A stretch of DNA of 64,000 nucleotides from Straminergon stramineum (Eukaryota; Streptophyta; Bryopsida; Hypnales; Calliergonaceae), in assembly GCA_963920665.1 (NCBI GenBank), contig OY987270.1:18378019-18442018 (forward strand), in the 5' to 3' direction. This document shows, one piece after another, positions 21,101 to 32,699 of this stretch. A program made the position numbers and the translations under genes. Each line of letters opens with the position of its first letter. The stretch's first letter is position 1. The notes below the pieces were generated by a model. That model saw only the letters and a list, made by a program, of their open reading frames with translations, had not been told where the DNA came from and ran no database searches.

Positions 21101-23365
21101 ATTTAGACTACAAGCCCTCAATGAATCTCGATTTCGTTCATGATTTGCACAAATAGTCAAAAATTGAATTGCTCGCTTTCCATCTTGACTTCTAATCCAT
21201 GCATAAGCCGATCCATTGTCCATCACTTTTGTCTCCATCCGCATAGATGTAATGTATGGTTGCCCTAGAATGATAGGATAAGTAGAGGAGTCTTGAACAA
21301 AGAAATTTTGCTCACCACTCACATCCCCAATCGTCACCTTCACATTTGGACAAGCTCCATACAAACTCCCGCGTGAATTGTTTGCTGCACGAATTAACCA
21401 TCCATGATCTGTATCAATAGGCCACTTTCCCCTCTCATACAACTCTCTTGACATCAAATTAATCTTTGAACCATGTTCAATCAATGCAACAAGAGGCTCC
21501 TCAAGATCTCCCAATTTCACCAAAGTTTCTGTTGTAGCCCTTGCCCAATGATTGCGGGAGAAATGGCTTGAAAATTGAATTTCTTCTTCTTCTCTAATAA
21601 GTCCCACACAAACACCTCCATATGCTTGCTCTTCTTCTTCTTCACCTTCCATTCCTCTTCTTCCTTGTATATTTGAAGTCATGGTATCACCCATAGTTTG
21701 TCTCTTTCGCTTGATAATATCAATAATAACCTCATGAAACTCACGCTTGGTAATTCCAAGAACTTCTCTTAGCATAAATTCCACCTTCCCACTTAAAATG
21801 CGATCCTCCAATACTTTCTTCAAGTCCGTAGCCGCTTCAATATCTGACTACAATTTGTAAGCTGGGGCCTTTCCTTTCTCTTTTGAAGATGCATCCTTCA
21901 TTGCCTCCTCCCGTGATTGTTGCTTTCCTTTCTCCACTCTAGTGGTTCTTTTTGAAGGACCTTCACCCACTTCATCCCTTTTGCGTTTTTCTTCCACTAC
22001 AGCTTCATGATGGCTCCTTGCAATATAAGCATGAACGGATAGGCTATCAACAGGATCATTCCAACCAGTAGTATGGCGGATAGATTCGCCAACAAGATGC
22101 AAAGTACCCTTAGAAAATTCTTTGCTCTCGGCAAATTTCAGAGCATCCAGCCATAATGCACATTTTTGACCTAGTTGCTCAACACTTGAACTCGCACAAT
22201 CACGAACAAGCCCAACTCCATAAGTCAACCCTTCACTACTTGAGATTGCATGCACCTTAGGTGTCCCCTCTAGTAATGCCTTCATACCTCCTTTCCCAAA
22301 GTTTGTCTCCAATGGTAATCCAGTCTTTCTCCTATGAATTCTTCCTTCTTTAAAAAACACAACATCATTGCATAATGCTTCTGTAAAATGAGGACAATCT
22401 CTCCGTGAATGTTCAAAACTATCACACCACATACAGCGAAGAGGCAACCTTCCTCCACTTGACCTAGATTTTGCCCCCAATGATTGCTTTGATGTATCAA
22501 CATGCCCATGGTTCTTCTCTTCTAACTTGGCCATCTTCAATTTCAATTCCCGCATACCCTTGACTAATTCATCCATAGCCGAATTCTCTGAATCGTCAAG
22601 CTTTGAAGGCATATGTGGCTTACCACAAAATGGTTTATCACAAGAATGTGTCGTTGAAGTTGTCTCTGGTCTAGCATCACTCACAATACTTTTATCCCTT
22701 CGTCTTTGTCTTTTTGTAAATAATGTTACGGCCCCTTCAACCTCCTTCCAATCCATCTTCAAACCACACTCCTCATTTCGGTCCTCTAAAAGTGGCTCAA
22801 GCATCTCTTGCAACCATGAATCGGCCGCTTGTATAAACAACTCCGTCTTTTCAACATCCAAATTTGTTTTCTCAGTCCCCGTCAATTGCACATATTGATG
22901 CTCAAACTCCCTCAATAACTCATTTGTTGATAGGCCTTTATTAGGACGTACCACCCACTCCAAGAATGTCCTCTTAGTTACCTTCTCCGAATCCTCCATA
23001 AAAAACTCTTCCTTTAATGTTTGTATAAATGCCCTCCAAGTTCCACCATCACTTTCTCTTAACTCCCTCACCCTTTCATGAATCTCAGGAACCACGAAGA
23101 GCTCAAAGCTCTCTACCATCTCATGCTTTGAAACCCTATTCAACTCCATCTCTCTTGCATAAAACTGAACATATTTTGAAATATCTTGCCTATCAAATTG
23201 ATCCATCTTATTGACAATAGAATGCAACGCTTTGGTTGCCATTGCTTCCTTGCGTTGCTCAACTTGTTGTTGCCTCATAAATAAGTTGAATGCCTCAAAC
23301 ATCTTCATAGTGTCATCATCCAACATGCCAAGCGGACCACCCCTTGGTCCATGAGGATCCCCCAT
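18169..23365 (-). pseudogene. gag-protease-reverse transcriptase gene, no RNase H or integrase, interrupted
   Basis: Reading on the - strand, Gag starts at ATG 23365 and has a CCHC knuckle (CMWCDSFEHSRRDC) near residue 310. A TAG at 21848-21850 separates it in the same frame from a retropepsin-like domain. There the usual ALIDHGS-type motif reads ALIEHGS, so the catalytic Asp appears lost. A solo LTR (19801-21112) then interrupts the frame. Behind it come a frameshift near 19735 and a reverse transcriptase (18300-19652) with RFIQDMQPVN and PFLDDVPIKG. After MEKVDAIIQW the expected RNase H is missing. A shifted frame instead encodes a Ser/Asp-rich tail that ends at 18169. No LTRs of its own were found around it, so it may be a captured or domesticated gag-pol gene carried by the MULE, or an older nested element with lost ends. 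Confidence 0.75.
19801..21112. mobile_element. Solo LTR, CCAATTGG-rich family, with GGGCT target duplication
   Basis: The segment begins TGTAG and ends CTACA on either strand. It is flanked by agccc at 19796-19800 and 21113-21117, a 5-bp duplication. It lies inside the gag-pro-RT gene: joining the flanks continues the frame from ...RDSLR to AQPLPKVNKEF. Within it the motif CCAATTG(G) recurs about every 40-90 bp (for example 20011, 20264, 20580, 20721, 20836, 20897, 20948, 21036). No coding capacity was seen. Confidence 0.85.
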
Positions 23366-24497
23366 AGCTCACCCAAAATACAAATACAAGTACAACCACA
23401 ACCACTCCAAACTTCTCACGTCGGATACACCAAAAGATGTCACAAAGATTTGTAAACGTGTTTGGAATAGCACCGGGCCTTTGCTGTGGTGATGCTTGCA
23501 TATAAGTAAGATACCCCTAAGCACCCTAAATATTCATAAATCTACCCTCAAAACCCCCTTCTCCCCAAATTCTTACCCTATGATTCCCTCAATACCCTAG
23601 AAACTACCATACCTAACTTTGATCTACTATAAAATATGGAAAATACCTTCAAACATCTTGAAACTTTGCTACAATGTAGATCAACTACCCAAAAGATCAC
23701 ATACCAAGTTTCAACTTAATCCAAGATACTTTCCAACTTTTGTAGACATTTTACTACTACTGACTTTCTAACCCTTCACTGCTTTCATACCCCGGTTGTG
23801 TTTTATGCATAACTCATAGATCTAGAGTCTCTTGAATTTAAAAATTTGACACAAAGGATTAGATAAGATAAAAAAAGTAACCACCAAGTTTCATTTCCAA
23901 AACATAAAATGCCAAAAAGATACACGCTCCTCAATACGCCCTCCTTGGCTACCTTGAAATCAAACCTCTCCACTTCAAACCCTCATAACTTTTTGTCCAT
24001 AATAGATCTAGATCTGAAACTTGACCTCATTGAGTATCAACTCTCTAAAAACTTAGATCTAAAATTGTGAATCCATCCAACACTTTTACCGAATGCAACA
24101 CAAAAGTCCCTCAAATCAATACTTTACTTCAAATAAATCTTCACAATAAACAACTCTCCATCCTCAAGTCCACCCCTCCCCTCCTACTACTCAAAACAAG
24201 AAAATAAAGACAAGAGAGAGAGCAAGGGACCAGCCCTTGTTTTAAGTACCTTCCACAAACCCCAATGGCTAGCCGTCGGCTAACCTTAACCCTAACCCTA
24301 ACCCCACTACCCTAATGTCAACTACTAACAAACCGGTTATCAACCGGCAATTAAACGGTCAACAACATCAACCTCCTTACACTCTAACACCTCCCAACAC
24401 ACAATACTAACAACTAACAACTTATAACACTAACAACACTAAAGATGCCCAACACTAATAATATTTTTGAAACTAATAAAGATGTCAACTTCAAATA
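23366..24497. other. Upstream region of the gag-like gene
   Basis: No ORF of note was seen. It may contain the 5' leader of the - strand gag-like gene. A short run ccttaaccctaaccctaacc at about 24286-24304 resembles telomere repeats but is too short to interpret. Confidence 0.4.
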
Positions 24498-25069
24498 CTA
24501 GATGGCCCACATCACGACAACGGAATCCCTAGAAATTGCCTTTGCATACATAGGTAGCTGAAATGATTTAGGAGGGTTAGGAAAAAATCCAAGATCTGCA
24601 AAGAATGGAACATGCTTAGAGTTCCTCATTTCCTGAGCTTGCTTGCAAAATCTGAAGAACAACACATTAGACCACAAGTACTTAAGATTAAACAAAGAGA
24701 TTTGAAGATGGAGTTTAAAGGAAAACTTACTTACTGAATTGTAATGTCTTCACGACATGTTGGATTGGAATGTCCTCGTCATCCAGATCAATTGAAGAGC
24801 CAACAGGACGTTGTGGTTCGGCCACTGTAATCACCGGCGTGTGCATGGCTGGAGCTATCAAAGCATCAAAGATAGATTTAACCTCCTCAAATGCCAACAC
24901 ATGACGACGTGTAGCACAACAAGCCTGAATGCTTGAACCTGTAAACATCCAATTCACAGATGAGAACATGACAGTGAACCAAAGTACTTTGTATAATTAT
25001 ATAAGAATCAAACTATTAAATAAAATAACAAACTTGTTGCAGTTGTGCAATCCACAACGACGTCTCCTT

Positions 25070-26361
25070 ATCGCGCCCCTTAGTGACACTTACCACCTTA
25101 AGTCTACCTTCCAATACTTTCCAAGCACTTAACACTTTAGTGGCACCAAGGGTCACGCTCTCCTAACACTACACATGCCACGCACATCCAATGTTAGTCT
25201 CCCATTCCAACTCTTTGTGCTAAGTCCTAGTCACCGGGATTACTAGCACACACACACACCCATCATGATACTGGGGCATGTTACTTGGTAACATGGGGCG
25301 GGACTTCCATCTTATTATACAAGGACCCATGGTGGCACTACTCACTATGGTCCTAACCGCCCTTGAGTGTCACCCCAACTCCATACTAGGCTCCTTGTGT
25401 ATTTGCTACTTTCCACTTTGTCACTAACCGGGACTCACCATTCGGGACACCTCAATATAGTCTAGCAAGGAGTGGGACTCCACCCAACTGGTGCCACAGG
25501 ACACCCACAAGTGTCCCATAGTGCCTTGGAGTAGTGGTGACCCCACATCACCAATCTTGAGTCACCGGGACTCACCAAGGCTCCAAGAGGGAGGGAGGAG
25601 GGAGACCAACCCCTCCTATAGTACTCTTTGTGGGATTCAGCAGACCCCCGCCCTTGTATGTCAAAGGGGACTCCCAAAACCACTTTGGTTTTGGAAGACC
25701 ACCCCATTTCTCCCCATTCGCCCTTATTTGGGACTCCCGAACTTCCACCCGGCATAACTTCACGGTCCGGGATTCAAATCTCACATGCGAGCCCATTTTA
25801 GACATCTACTCAACGAGTAGATGCCGATGCACTACTCACTTGCCCCATTTGGACAAGTCCTCCTAAAGTTATCGCCTTCCAAAGATTTGGGTCCACCGGG
25901 AGAAGCGTCACGCCTTCACCACGGCGCTTCTCTTGGCCATAACTTGAGGCTCCTACCTTAGAATTTCGTAATGCTTTTCAATATATCATCCTTGTGTTCT
26001 TAGCTTTCCAAGGATATGCTACATGACATACTTCATGGAGGGATTCCTCATGAACCTCTCCCTCCTAGCCCTTAAATGTCTTGGCGCCATCGGGACACCC
26101 CCACCTTTGAACGCCCATAACTTTTGACTCACATGTTTAAATTGCGCGTTCTTTGGATGGCTAGAAGGGTCTCCTCGAGACCTTTCCAAGCATGTATCAC
26201 ACGCCTCCAAATTCGTCCAGATCAGAGCGCTAACATGCTCTGGTCGCTCGGGACTCCTAGTCCCCCTCACCTCATCTCTTGCAAGGCTTGGGGAGTCACC
26301 CCCAATGTCCCCCTTGCTCACCAAGGTGGCATGGGCACGCCCTGTGATGAGGGTCGTGACA
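25070..26361 (-). mobile_element. Solo LTR inserted in an exon of the cargo gene
   Basis: The - strand reads TGTCACGACCCTCATCAC at its 5' end and ends ...GGGGCGCGAT. The flanks are ccctt (26362-26366) and tcctt (25065-25069), a 5-bp duplication with one change. The flanking exon parts join in frame. The same family is at 51855-52979 in opposite orientation. Open frames inside (25462-26420) are LTR sequence read by chance. Confidence 0.85.
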
Positions 26362-26684
26362 CCCTTGATGTTGAACATGCCTCCACAAACATCTGCATGA
26401 ATTGGCGAGCCTTTTCATGAGGTCCAAGCCAAGGTTTGGTGCCATTCATGACGTCATCTTTGTTATAGAAGTTTTGGAGGATGTCATCCTTGCCAACATT
26501 AACCCCAACTGCATCATGAGAAGGAACGTCCTAGAACAAAAATGAAGGTGCTGCTTTTGCTAACGTCTCTCTTACCACAAGAGAAATGGAAAACTACATA
26601 GTCTACAAAACAAGTCATGTGAGACACTGATAATGTCGAACTTCAAATTCAACATGAACATGCAAAAAAAGATATTTAACTTAC

Positions 26685-27032
26685 CTTCATAGTTGGATTC
26701 GACGGCGACGTCAAATGTAGCCGATTCATTCCCAACCAAGACTGCTTTATTTTAAAACCATACTCTTTACAGCATCCAAGGAGGTGGCTTTTGTAGGGCA
26801 CACTCGTAGGGGACATGACAAGCAAAGCCCTACTGTCATGCAGGTACTCCAAGGCAAAGTCAAAGATGGGTAGCAGCCAGTGCATGTGGAATTCATTCCA
26901 TTTTGGAATGGGTCCAGGTGGAGCCGATATGGTAGGCACATGGAGACCTTCCGGAACATCCACAATCATTAAGTCCACTACCGGCACTGTACTGAGGACG
27001 CCATTGAAGTAGCGATCTCTGTCACTAGAATG
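26685..27032 (-). other. Exon with methyltransferase motif IV region (cargo gene)
   Basis: The acceptor CCTTTGCAG and the donor ATGAAG/GTAAGT are both canonical. The exon encodes VPVVDLMIVDVPEG, a hydrophobic strand followed by D-x-P, where DPPY is expected. It then encodes LLPIFDFALEYLHDSRALLVM, which fits the helix-strand after motif IV. In this copy DPP is replaced by DVP, so activity would be doubtful even without the stops. Confidence 0.5.
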
Positions 27033-27309
27033 CTGCAAAGGAATATCTAAGTCAAATAAATTAAACATGGTGTACTATTGTAATAGAAAAATATATACCG
27101 AGAATCTTGAAAAACATGGACAGTAACCTTAAGGAATTTCCGAAATATAAGAAATTATATTATCAAACTACTCATAAACACAACTTATATGCCATCGTTA
27201 TATACAATGGAGAGAAATGTACCATAGCTAAGAAACTGAGGATGTCGTTGAAGGTCTTTGATGTACTATTCTTCCCTGAGGACGTGAAGAATTCTAGTGA
27301 CAAGTTTAA

Positions 27310-28234
27310 CCCCTAAAGTTCCTTGACTATGTTTTCACTAAAAACGTTCTAAAACTGCCATTTTTAGCACAAGTACCAAATTTAAGAAAAAAACCATTTT
27401 TGAACACATGTAACCGTAGGATCTTGTAGTAAATTGTTTTGAAAGGATGTGGAAAAAATTTCAGAAATTTCCACCGTGTGGATTGGAAGATATTAACATT
27501 TGAAGTGACAAAAATCAGTTTTTTCGCCCTGCAAAAAACCGGGCAGCAGCACTTCAGAAGGTCACATTTGTATGAAAAAATGTCCAAAATGGTGGTGCAT
27601 CTTTGGATTCATTTTTCAAGGCAAGTTGGCTATGTTCTTTAAAATTTTCGAATCATTTGGAATTGTTCAACATATAGGAAAAAAATAGAATGTAGAAAGA
27701 AGTAGAGAATAATTCAAAATATTAAATTGTCAAAATTTTTATTATGGAATTGAAAAATGCCAATCCCAATGGTTGTAATGTTGTAATAAACAATCTACAT
27801 CCTATAATTTTAATTTTTTCAAAAAATATGAAAAATTGAGTTAAATAAAGGACTTCAAAGTTTATTTTAGAGTACAGATTCCTTAACTGCCCGCAAACTG
27901 AAATTCCTCATAACTTTCATCACATTGATCAAAATGGATTGATTCAAAGCTTTCCCCATGTATGGAAATATAGAAAACCAATTTCAAATTTTCATTTTTG
28001 AAAAAAATGATTTTTTCAGATCTGCCCGAGCTGCCCGAGTTGAGAAACAAACAACATTTTGCATCATAACTTTTTACTTGTATACTGAAATGAAATGAAA
28101 TTTAGCATGCATCAAAGATATTCCTCGTCCACACCTTGTCAAAAAAATTCAGCCTAAATGAGTCAAATCACCACTCATATGTACCTGCCCAAAAAAGTTA
28201 TGTTGCCAAAAACATAAGGCCAGTCCTTTAGGGG
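27310..28234. mobile_element. piggyBac-like MITE (925 bp) with TTAA at both ends
   Basis: The ends read CCCCTAAAG and CTTTAGGGG, each next to TTAA (27306-27309, 28235-28238). The element sits in an exon of the cargo gene. Removing it with one TTAA gives an open frame from ...NIDECIL to NLSLEFF, which proves a target of TTAA and its duplication. A second copy lies at 47114-48033. It has no coding capacity. TTAA targets and CCC-starting ends are typical of the piggyBac superfamily. Confidence 0.8.
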
Positions 28235-29131
28235 TTAAGATGCATTCGTCGATGTTAGGTACGGGATCAATGTTTTGATTTGTAGGTGTCGGACCGTGCA
28301 ACAAGTGCTCCTGTGTGAGAGAGAAACCTGATGAGGAGGTTTTCATGTCAGCAACGCTTATTTCAGGTTTAGGCAACTCCGTCTCTGCCTTCCTTTTCAT
28401 CCCTTTCTTTTTGACCTTCTCTTTCTCCTTCTCAGCTAGTGCTGCTCGCCTCTTCTTCTATGAGTCCTCAGTCCTCCTCTTGGTCTCCTCCATTTTATCA
28501 ACCTTCCTCTTGTCGGAGGCCTCCCGTTTTTTGATGGCTCCAGCTCGGGCCTCAAGGTCTAAGCCAGAAAATTCATCAAACTCTGCATCCACAACCATCG
28601 TCTCTTTTAGGGTTTGAAAAACAACCTCCTCCTCAAGCGGAAAGATTCCGAAATTACTTTTCACGTACCAAGGGCAAGCCTGGAGGTGAGAGCTGGTCCA
28701 ATTTTTTAGTTGCGTAGGGGAGAACATGCAATCAGGGGAGGACCGATCCAACCAAGTAGTAAGGAACGGGGGTAAATCCGCTTTCTCAATGGCCTTCTTG
28801 CTGTACAATTCAAACTTGAAGTACCTGCACATGAAGAGGTAATTGATACAAAACAATTAGAAATGCAGAATCTATTTAGAACCTCTTCTAATAAAGAACA
28901 ATTTGAAAGGCAATTTTGAAAATTATACAAAAATGAAAGATTCTACAGTCTGTCAAGAATCTAACACTAACTAGACTAAATGCTATTGGAACCCCCAATG
29001 AATTAGTAAGTTACACATTGTAGAATGACAAGTGATGAAGGAGTAGCGCTTGCCATCTTTCGGGTATGCTATCAATGTACTAGTTCATAATTAAATATAA
29101 TAAATTATGAAAAAATGCATGAGTGTCTCTC

Positions 29132-29167
29132 CAAGAAAAGGCTCTCGGGGCCGAGAGCCTTTTCTTG
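29132..29167. repeat. Perfect hairpin with 17-bp arms around a CTCTCGG palindrome
   Basis: The arm CAAGAAAAGGCTCTCGG is followed by gg and then by its exact complement. It lies in an intron of the - strand cargo gene. It contains the 16-bp palindrome core found in the cluster further right. A transcript from either strand would fold into a stable stem. Confidence 0.9.
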
Positions 29168-29302
29168 AATATAACATTATGCATACCTAGGTTGACCAGG
29201 TTAAACTTTGACATTGTAGAAGTTAAGAACTACAAAACATGACAAAGAGTTCAAAGGGGAAATAATGGAAACGGTATGCATGAGGGCCACCCCAATATCC
29301 CT

Positions 29303-29318
29303 CTCTCGGTCCCGAGAG
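29303..29318. repeat. 16-bp palindrome CTCTCGGTCCCGAGAG
   Basis: This is a member of the CTCTCGGnnCCGAGAG family, again in the intron between the exons at 29681-29916 and 27223-28824. Confidence 0.9.
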
Positions 29319-30980
29319 AACGTAATTTGTAACCAATGTATGCATAATTAATCTTGGATGTTTAGCAAAATCAAGAAGAACAAATACGTATCTACACTAC
29401 AAAAAAAGTCTTTGTATTTTTTAATTTGATGAATGCCCGGTATTGAAGATGAGACATCACTTCTTCATTTAAAGTAGGGTCATAGAACTACCACTATTAT
29501 TATACATTTAGTTACATTCATCTTATATGACAAACTTAGAGGCTATAAGAAACAAATTAAACTACAACCAATAAGTTTCCATGAATGTTTATAATATGTA
29601 CAAAAATAGAATTGGTGACATGAAATGGGAATGGAATGCTAAGGAACTTTTGACGAAGGATTCAAATTAATGAGAAGAACCTGTATATCAATCGTTTGAC
29701 TGAGAGCAAGGCCCCTCGAAACTCCTTAAAAGAGTCAGACTTCTTGAACGCATCAACCCCCTCGAAAACCCCAGTGTAGGCAGTGTCCCAGAGTTTCATT
29801 CGCCACCCCTCTATGTACTCAAGCAATGTCAGTGGCTCAGAAGAAACGGACATGTCGATATGAATATTATCTATTCAGATAATTGACTCAAACAACTCTG
29901 TAGTTGCCTCCTCCATCTGCAAATCAATAAGCGTGGTTAGTATCCTGGTGGATCCTAGAAGAAATGGATTATCCAATAACAATAACTAATTCAAACATGA
30001 AAAAATTAAATAAGACCATGATCACATTATATGGAGAAACATACCCTAGCATACCAACATGCCTTTGCTAGAAATTGGAGAAGCTTCTCCTCATTGATAG
30101 GACGAGCAGGAAATCGGCGGGCCTCTCGAGATGGGCTGGATCCATTGATCCACTTTAGCCATCTAACCTTGAAAGTTGAGTTGACATTGGCAGTAGCTAT
30201 CATCTGTAATTTGTCCAAAGTCAACTCTGGCACGGAGTAGAGGCTCCAGTGCCGCTCGATCTGCATGAAAAGAAATTACATGATTTAGTGATTTTAAATG
30301 AAAATCACGAAGTCCCCATGTCCAGAAATTATATGAAGCAAATTATACCTCTTGTAGGAATTCGGGACCAAATGCAAGATTTGCGACAGCAACAATCTTT
30401 GATAGCTTCTTATACAACTTCTCAGTGGATTCCTTAATGGCCGACCTCATAGCAGCCGCTATACCTTCCTTAGAACTTTCATCAGGTGGAGTATCCTCAT
30501 TGAACTTCCGAACTACATGGTCCGCCACTGCAGCAAGAGATTGCTGCAAACACATAGTCGTCATCAAATATTGAAACAACCCTACAAACCAGGATAACAA
30601 TCCATAGAAAACGGTTTATGCTAATAAATAACTACAAACATTTTGAATGATATTCGTGTAGTACACATACCTTAAAGATGAACAATGTGAAGACCTCCAA
30701 AGGCATAGTGTACCACGTCTTCCATGTGCTAAGCTGACAAGTCTTGACTTCATTAGAATTGAGAAGCTCATTAAACTTGTCTAACTCCATAACCCCATAC
30801 TTTTGCACACAATATAATGTGTGCACCAAATTGGTTTTCACATGCGAGTTTTCCGTATGCCTACCATACGATGTCAAAGTGGAAATAAATATCTAATTGT
30901 GAAAAGAGATTAAAGTGTACTAGGAACTAGCTCACGAGTCACATACATAATAAAAGAAATAAAAATATATGTAGACTTAT

Positions 30981-31636
30981 TTGTTTATATCGTGCATAAC
31001 CTGCATAGCCACTCCTATACGATTCCTGGTATCCAAGACAATGGAGTCTACGGACACGTGCCACTCCCTATCCAGCTTGTGAAGACGCTCAATGTGATTC
31101 ATCCATGCCATTCGTCGATGGTTTCTGTCACAAACAAAAAACTTATAGTCAACCAAATGCTTCAGAGCAGCCTTGGATTGAAGGTGCATGTTGAACTGAT
31201 CATTGACTGAGTTCCATAGAGGTCCCCATCTCTCCTTTTCTACCTCGGTGAAAACAGATGTTTGACCCTGTTCATCTGCTATAGAAACATAAAACACACG
31301 AGTTCCCTCCTCGTAGCCATGTACAAACTATTGCTCAAGTAATATCAAATCACATGTAAGGGTTGGGCGAACCATAGGCATTGGAACGAGACGACAAAGT
31401 GGGATGCGCATTCGAGATAGGTCAAAGGTGGTCAACCTCAAACTGGATATCGTTGAGACAATATCCATCTTTTGAGTTCTTCTAATATCATCCTCTGTGA
31501 CGTTGTCCTCTTGTCCCAAATGAAGACCCTCCTCTAATTCCTCTGTATCTTCATATGACTCAATTGGTGGTTGTAGACTACTATCCACAATTCGAGAGCT
31601 TGGGGACTTTAAAGGAGAGTCCGTAGATATTAGTTC
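30981..31636 (-). other. Exon with ParB-like domain (cargo gene)
   Basis: The acceptor is TTTTCAG/GAA at 31637. The segment reads through a TAG at 31328-31330 into FVHGYEEG and then the ParB-like core CDRNHRRMAW, followed by EWHVSVDSIVLDTRN. The expected donor reads AACAA/ATAAGT where AACAA/GTAAGT would fit; the next exon starts with the single G that completes a Lys codon. This implies a +1 G-to-A change that destroys splicing. Confidence 0.55.
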
Positions 31637-32699
31637 CTGAAAATTCTACACGATTTCACAAAGTGAGAAGTACATAAAAAAAAAAGAATAGCTTAAATGA
31701 GTGCCCTCTATATCAAATATTCATCTGTGTAATCTTATAATACATTTCTCCATTTATGGATGAATACTCAATAGATTATAAAAGGCATAAAAATGCTCTA
31801 TAATGCCAAACTCAAAAAAAAATACAACGACTGTGATCGCATATTCCTGTAATCGACCTATACTGTCCACAATAGAAGATTTGAATGTCATCATCATTCT
31901 GCAAGACGGATTGGACATCCATATCCTCGTGGTGACACGTACAATAATCAATAGTGTTTTCTGAACTCGAAACTAGTATAACTAAATCGTTATCTCCAAC
32001 AGAGCTGTAGCACGAATGTTCTGATGACATTAGGCTATCACTGTATGTGTCATGACTTTCATGATCTGAATCAGCAAGTAAAGCGTCCAACACTACCATT
32101 GGTGGCTGAAGAAGATTCTAGGCTGGAAGCAAGTGCCGAATATCATCGTCCCCAACTACGTGGTCCAAGACCTCAATGGGTGCCATTTTAACTTGGGCCA
32201 CCTAAATTACATCCTGGACATAAGGAACAGAATATAACGTTGTGAATTGGGGAATAGGTCTCTTTTTGGCTCTCTGCAATAATAAGAATTTCCATTTCTA
32301 TACATTGGTTCTTATAATCCGTATAGCCACATAAATGATAAATAATACAAATTGGAGGCAATGGAGTAATTTAATAATACCTAAATATAATTTTTCAACA
32401 TAAATTCAATGTCCAAACAGTAAAGGATTCAGTGAAGTCAAGAACTATAAAGGGTGTTTTAAAATTAGTAGAGCATTACCTCTTGCAACAATCTTGCTCC
32501 ATGTTGAGGATCCTTTGGCGCCTGATACATTCCCGAGATCAATATCTTACAAATAATAAATGCTCTATGAGCTAAATTGTAATGACTTTTATCAAAGGTG
32601 TAGATAGAATATAAATACATCTAGAACATGTTTGATCACATGCAATTCCGGAAATCTAGAATCAAATATATTGTGCATGACAGGTCAATTCATATTGTT

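Larger units (their letters stand above)
24498..32273 (-). pseudogene. Multi-exon cargo gene: ParB-like domain plus N4/N6-type DNA amino-methyltransferase
   Basis: Eleven exons can be traced on the - strand by matching phases at GT/AG sites: 32273-~31840, 31636-30981, 30860-30671, 30543-30349, 30260-30045, 29916-29681, 28824-27223 (holding a MITE), 27032-26685, 26530-~25050 (holding a solo LTR), 24938-~24737 and 24651-24498. Exon 2 has KFFVCDRNHRRMAWMNHIER, close to the GxHRxxA core of ParB/sulfiredoxin-fold domains. Exon 8 has VDLMIVDVPEG, placed like motif IV (DPPY), and exons 9-10 have SSIQACCATRRHVLAFEE, placed like motif I. That IV-then-I order is the permuted order of beta-class N4/N6 methyltransferases. 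A Lys/Glu-rich coiled segment lies in exon 7. In-frame stops lie at 32202, 32118, 31328, 29875 and 28458, and the donor of exon 2 is mutated (30980), so the copy is dead. The functional assignment is inference from motifs. Confidence 0.6.

Noticed and set aside
24286..24304. Interstitial telomere repeat
   Set aside because: Only two to three CCCTAAC-like units in C-rich sequence; too short to support a telomere origin.
25462..26420. Several overlapping frames suggesting a gene
   Set aside because: They lie in a solo LTR that recurs at 51855-52979 with changes that break these frames.
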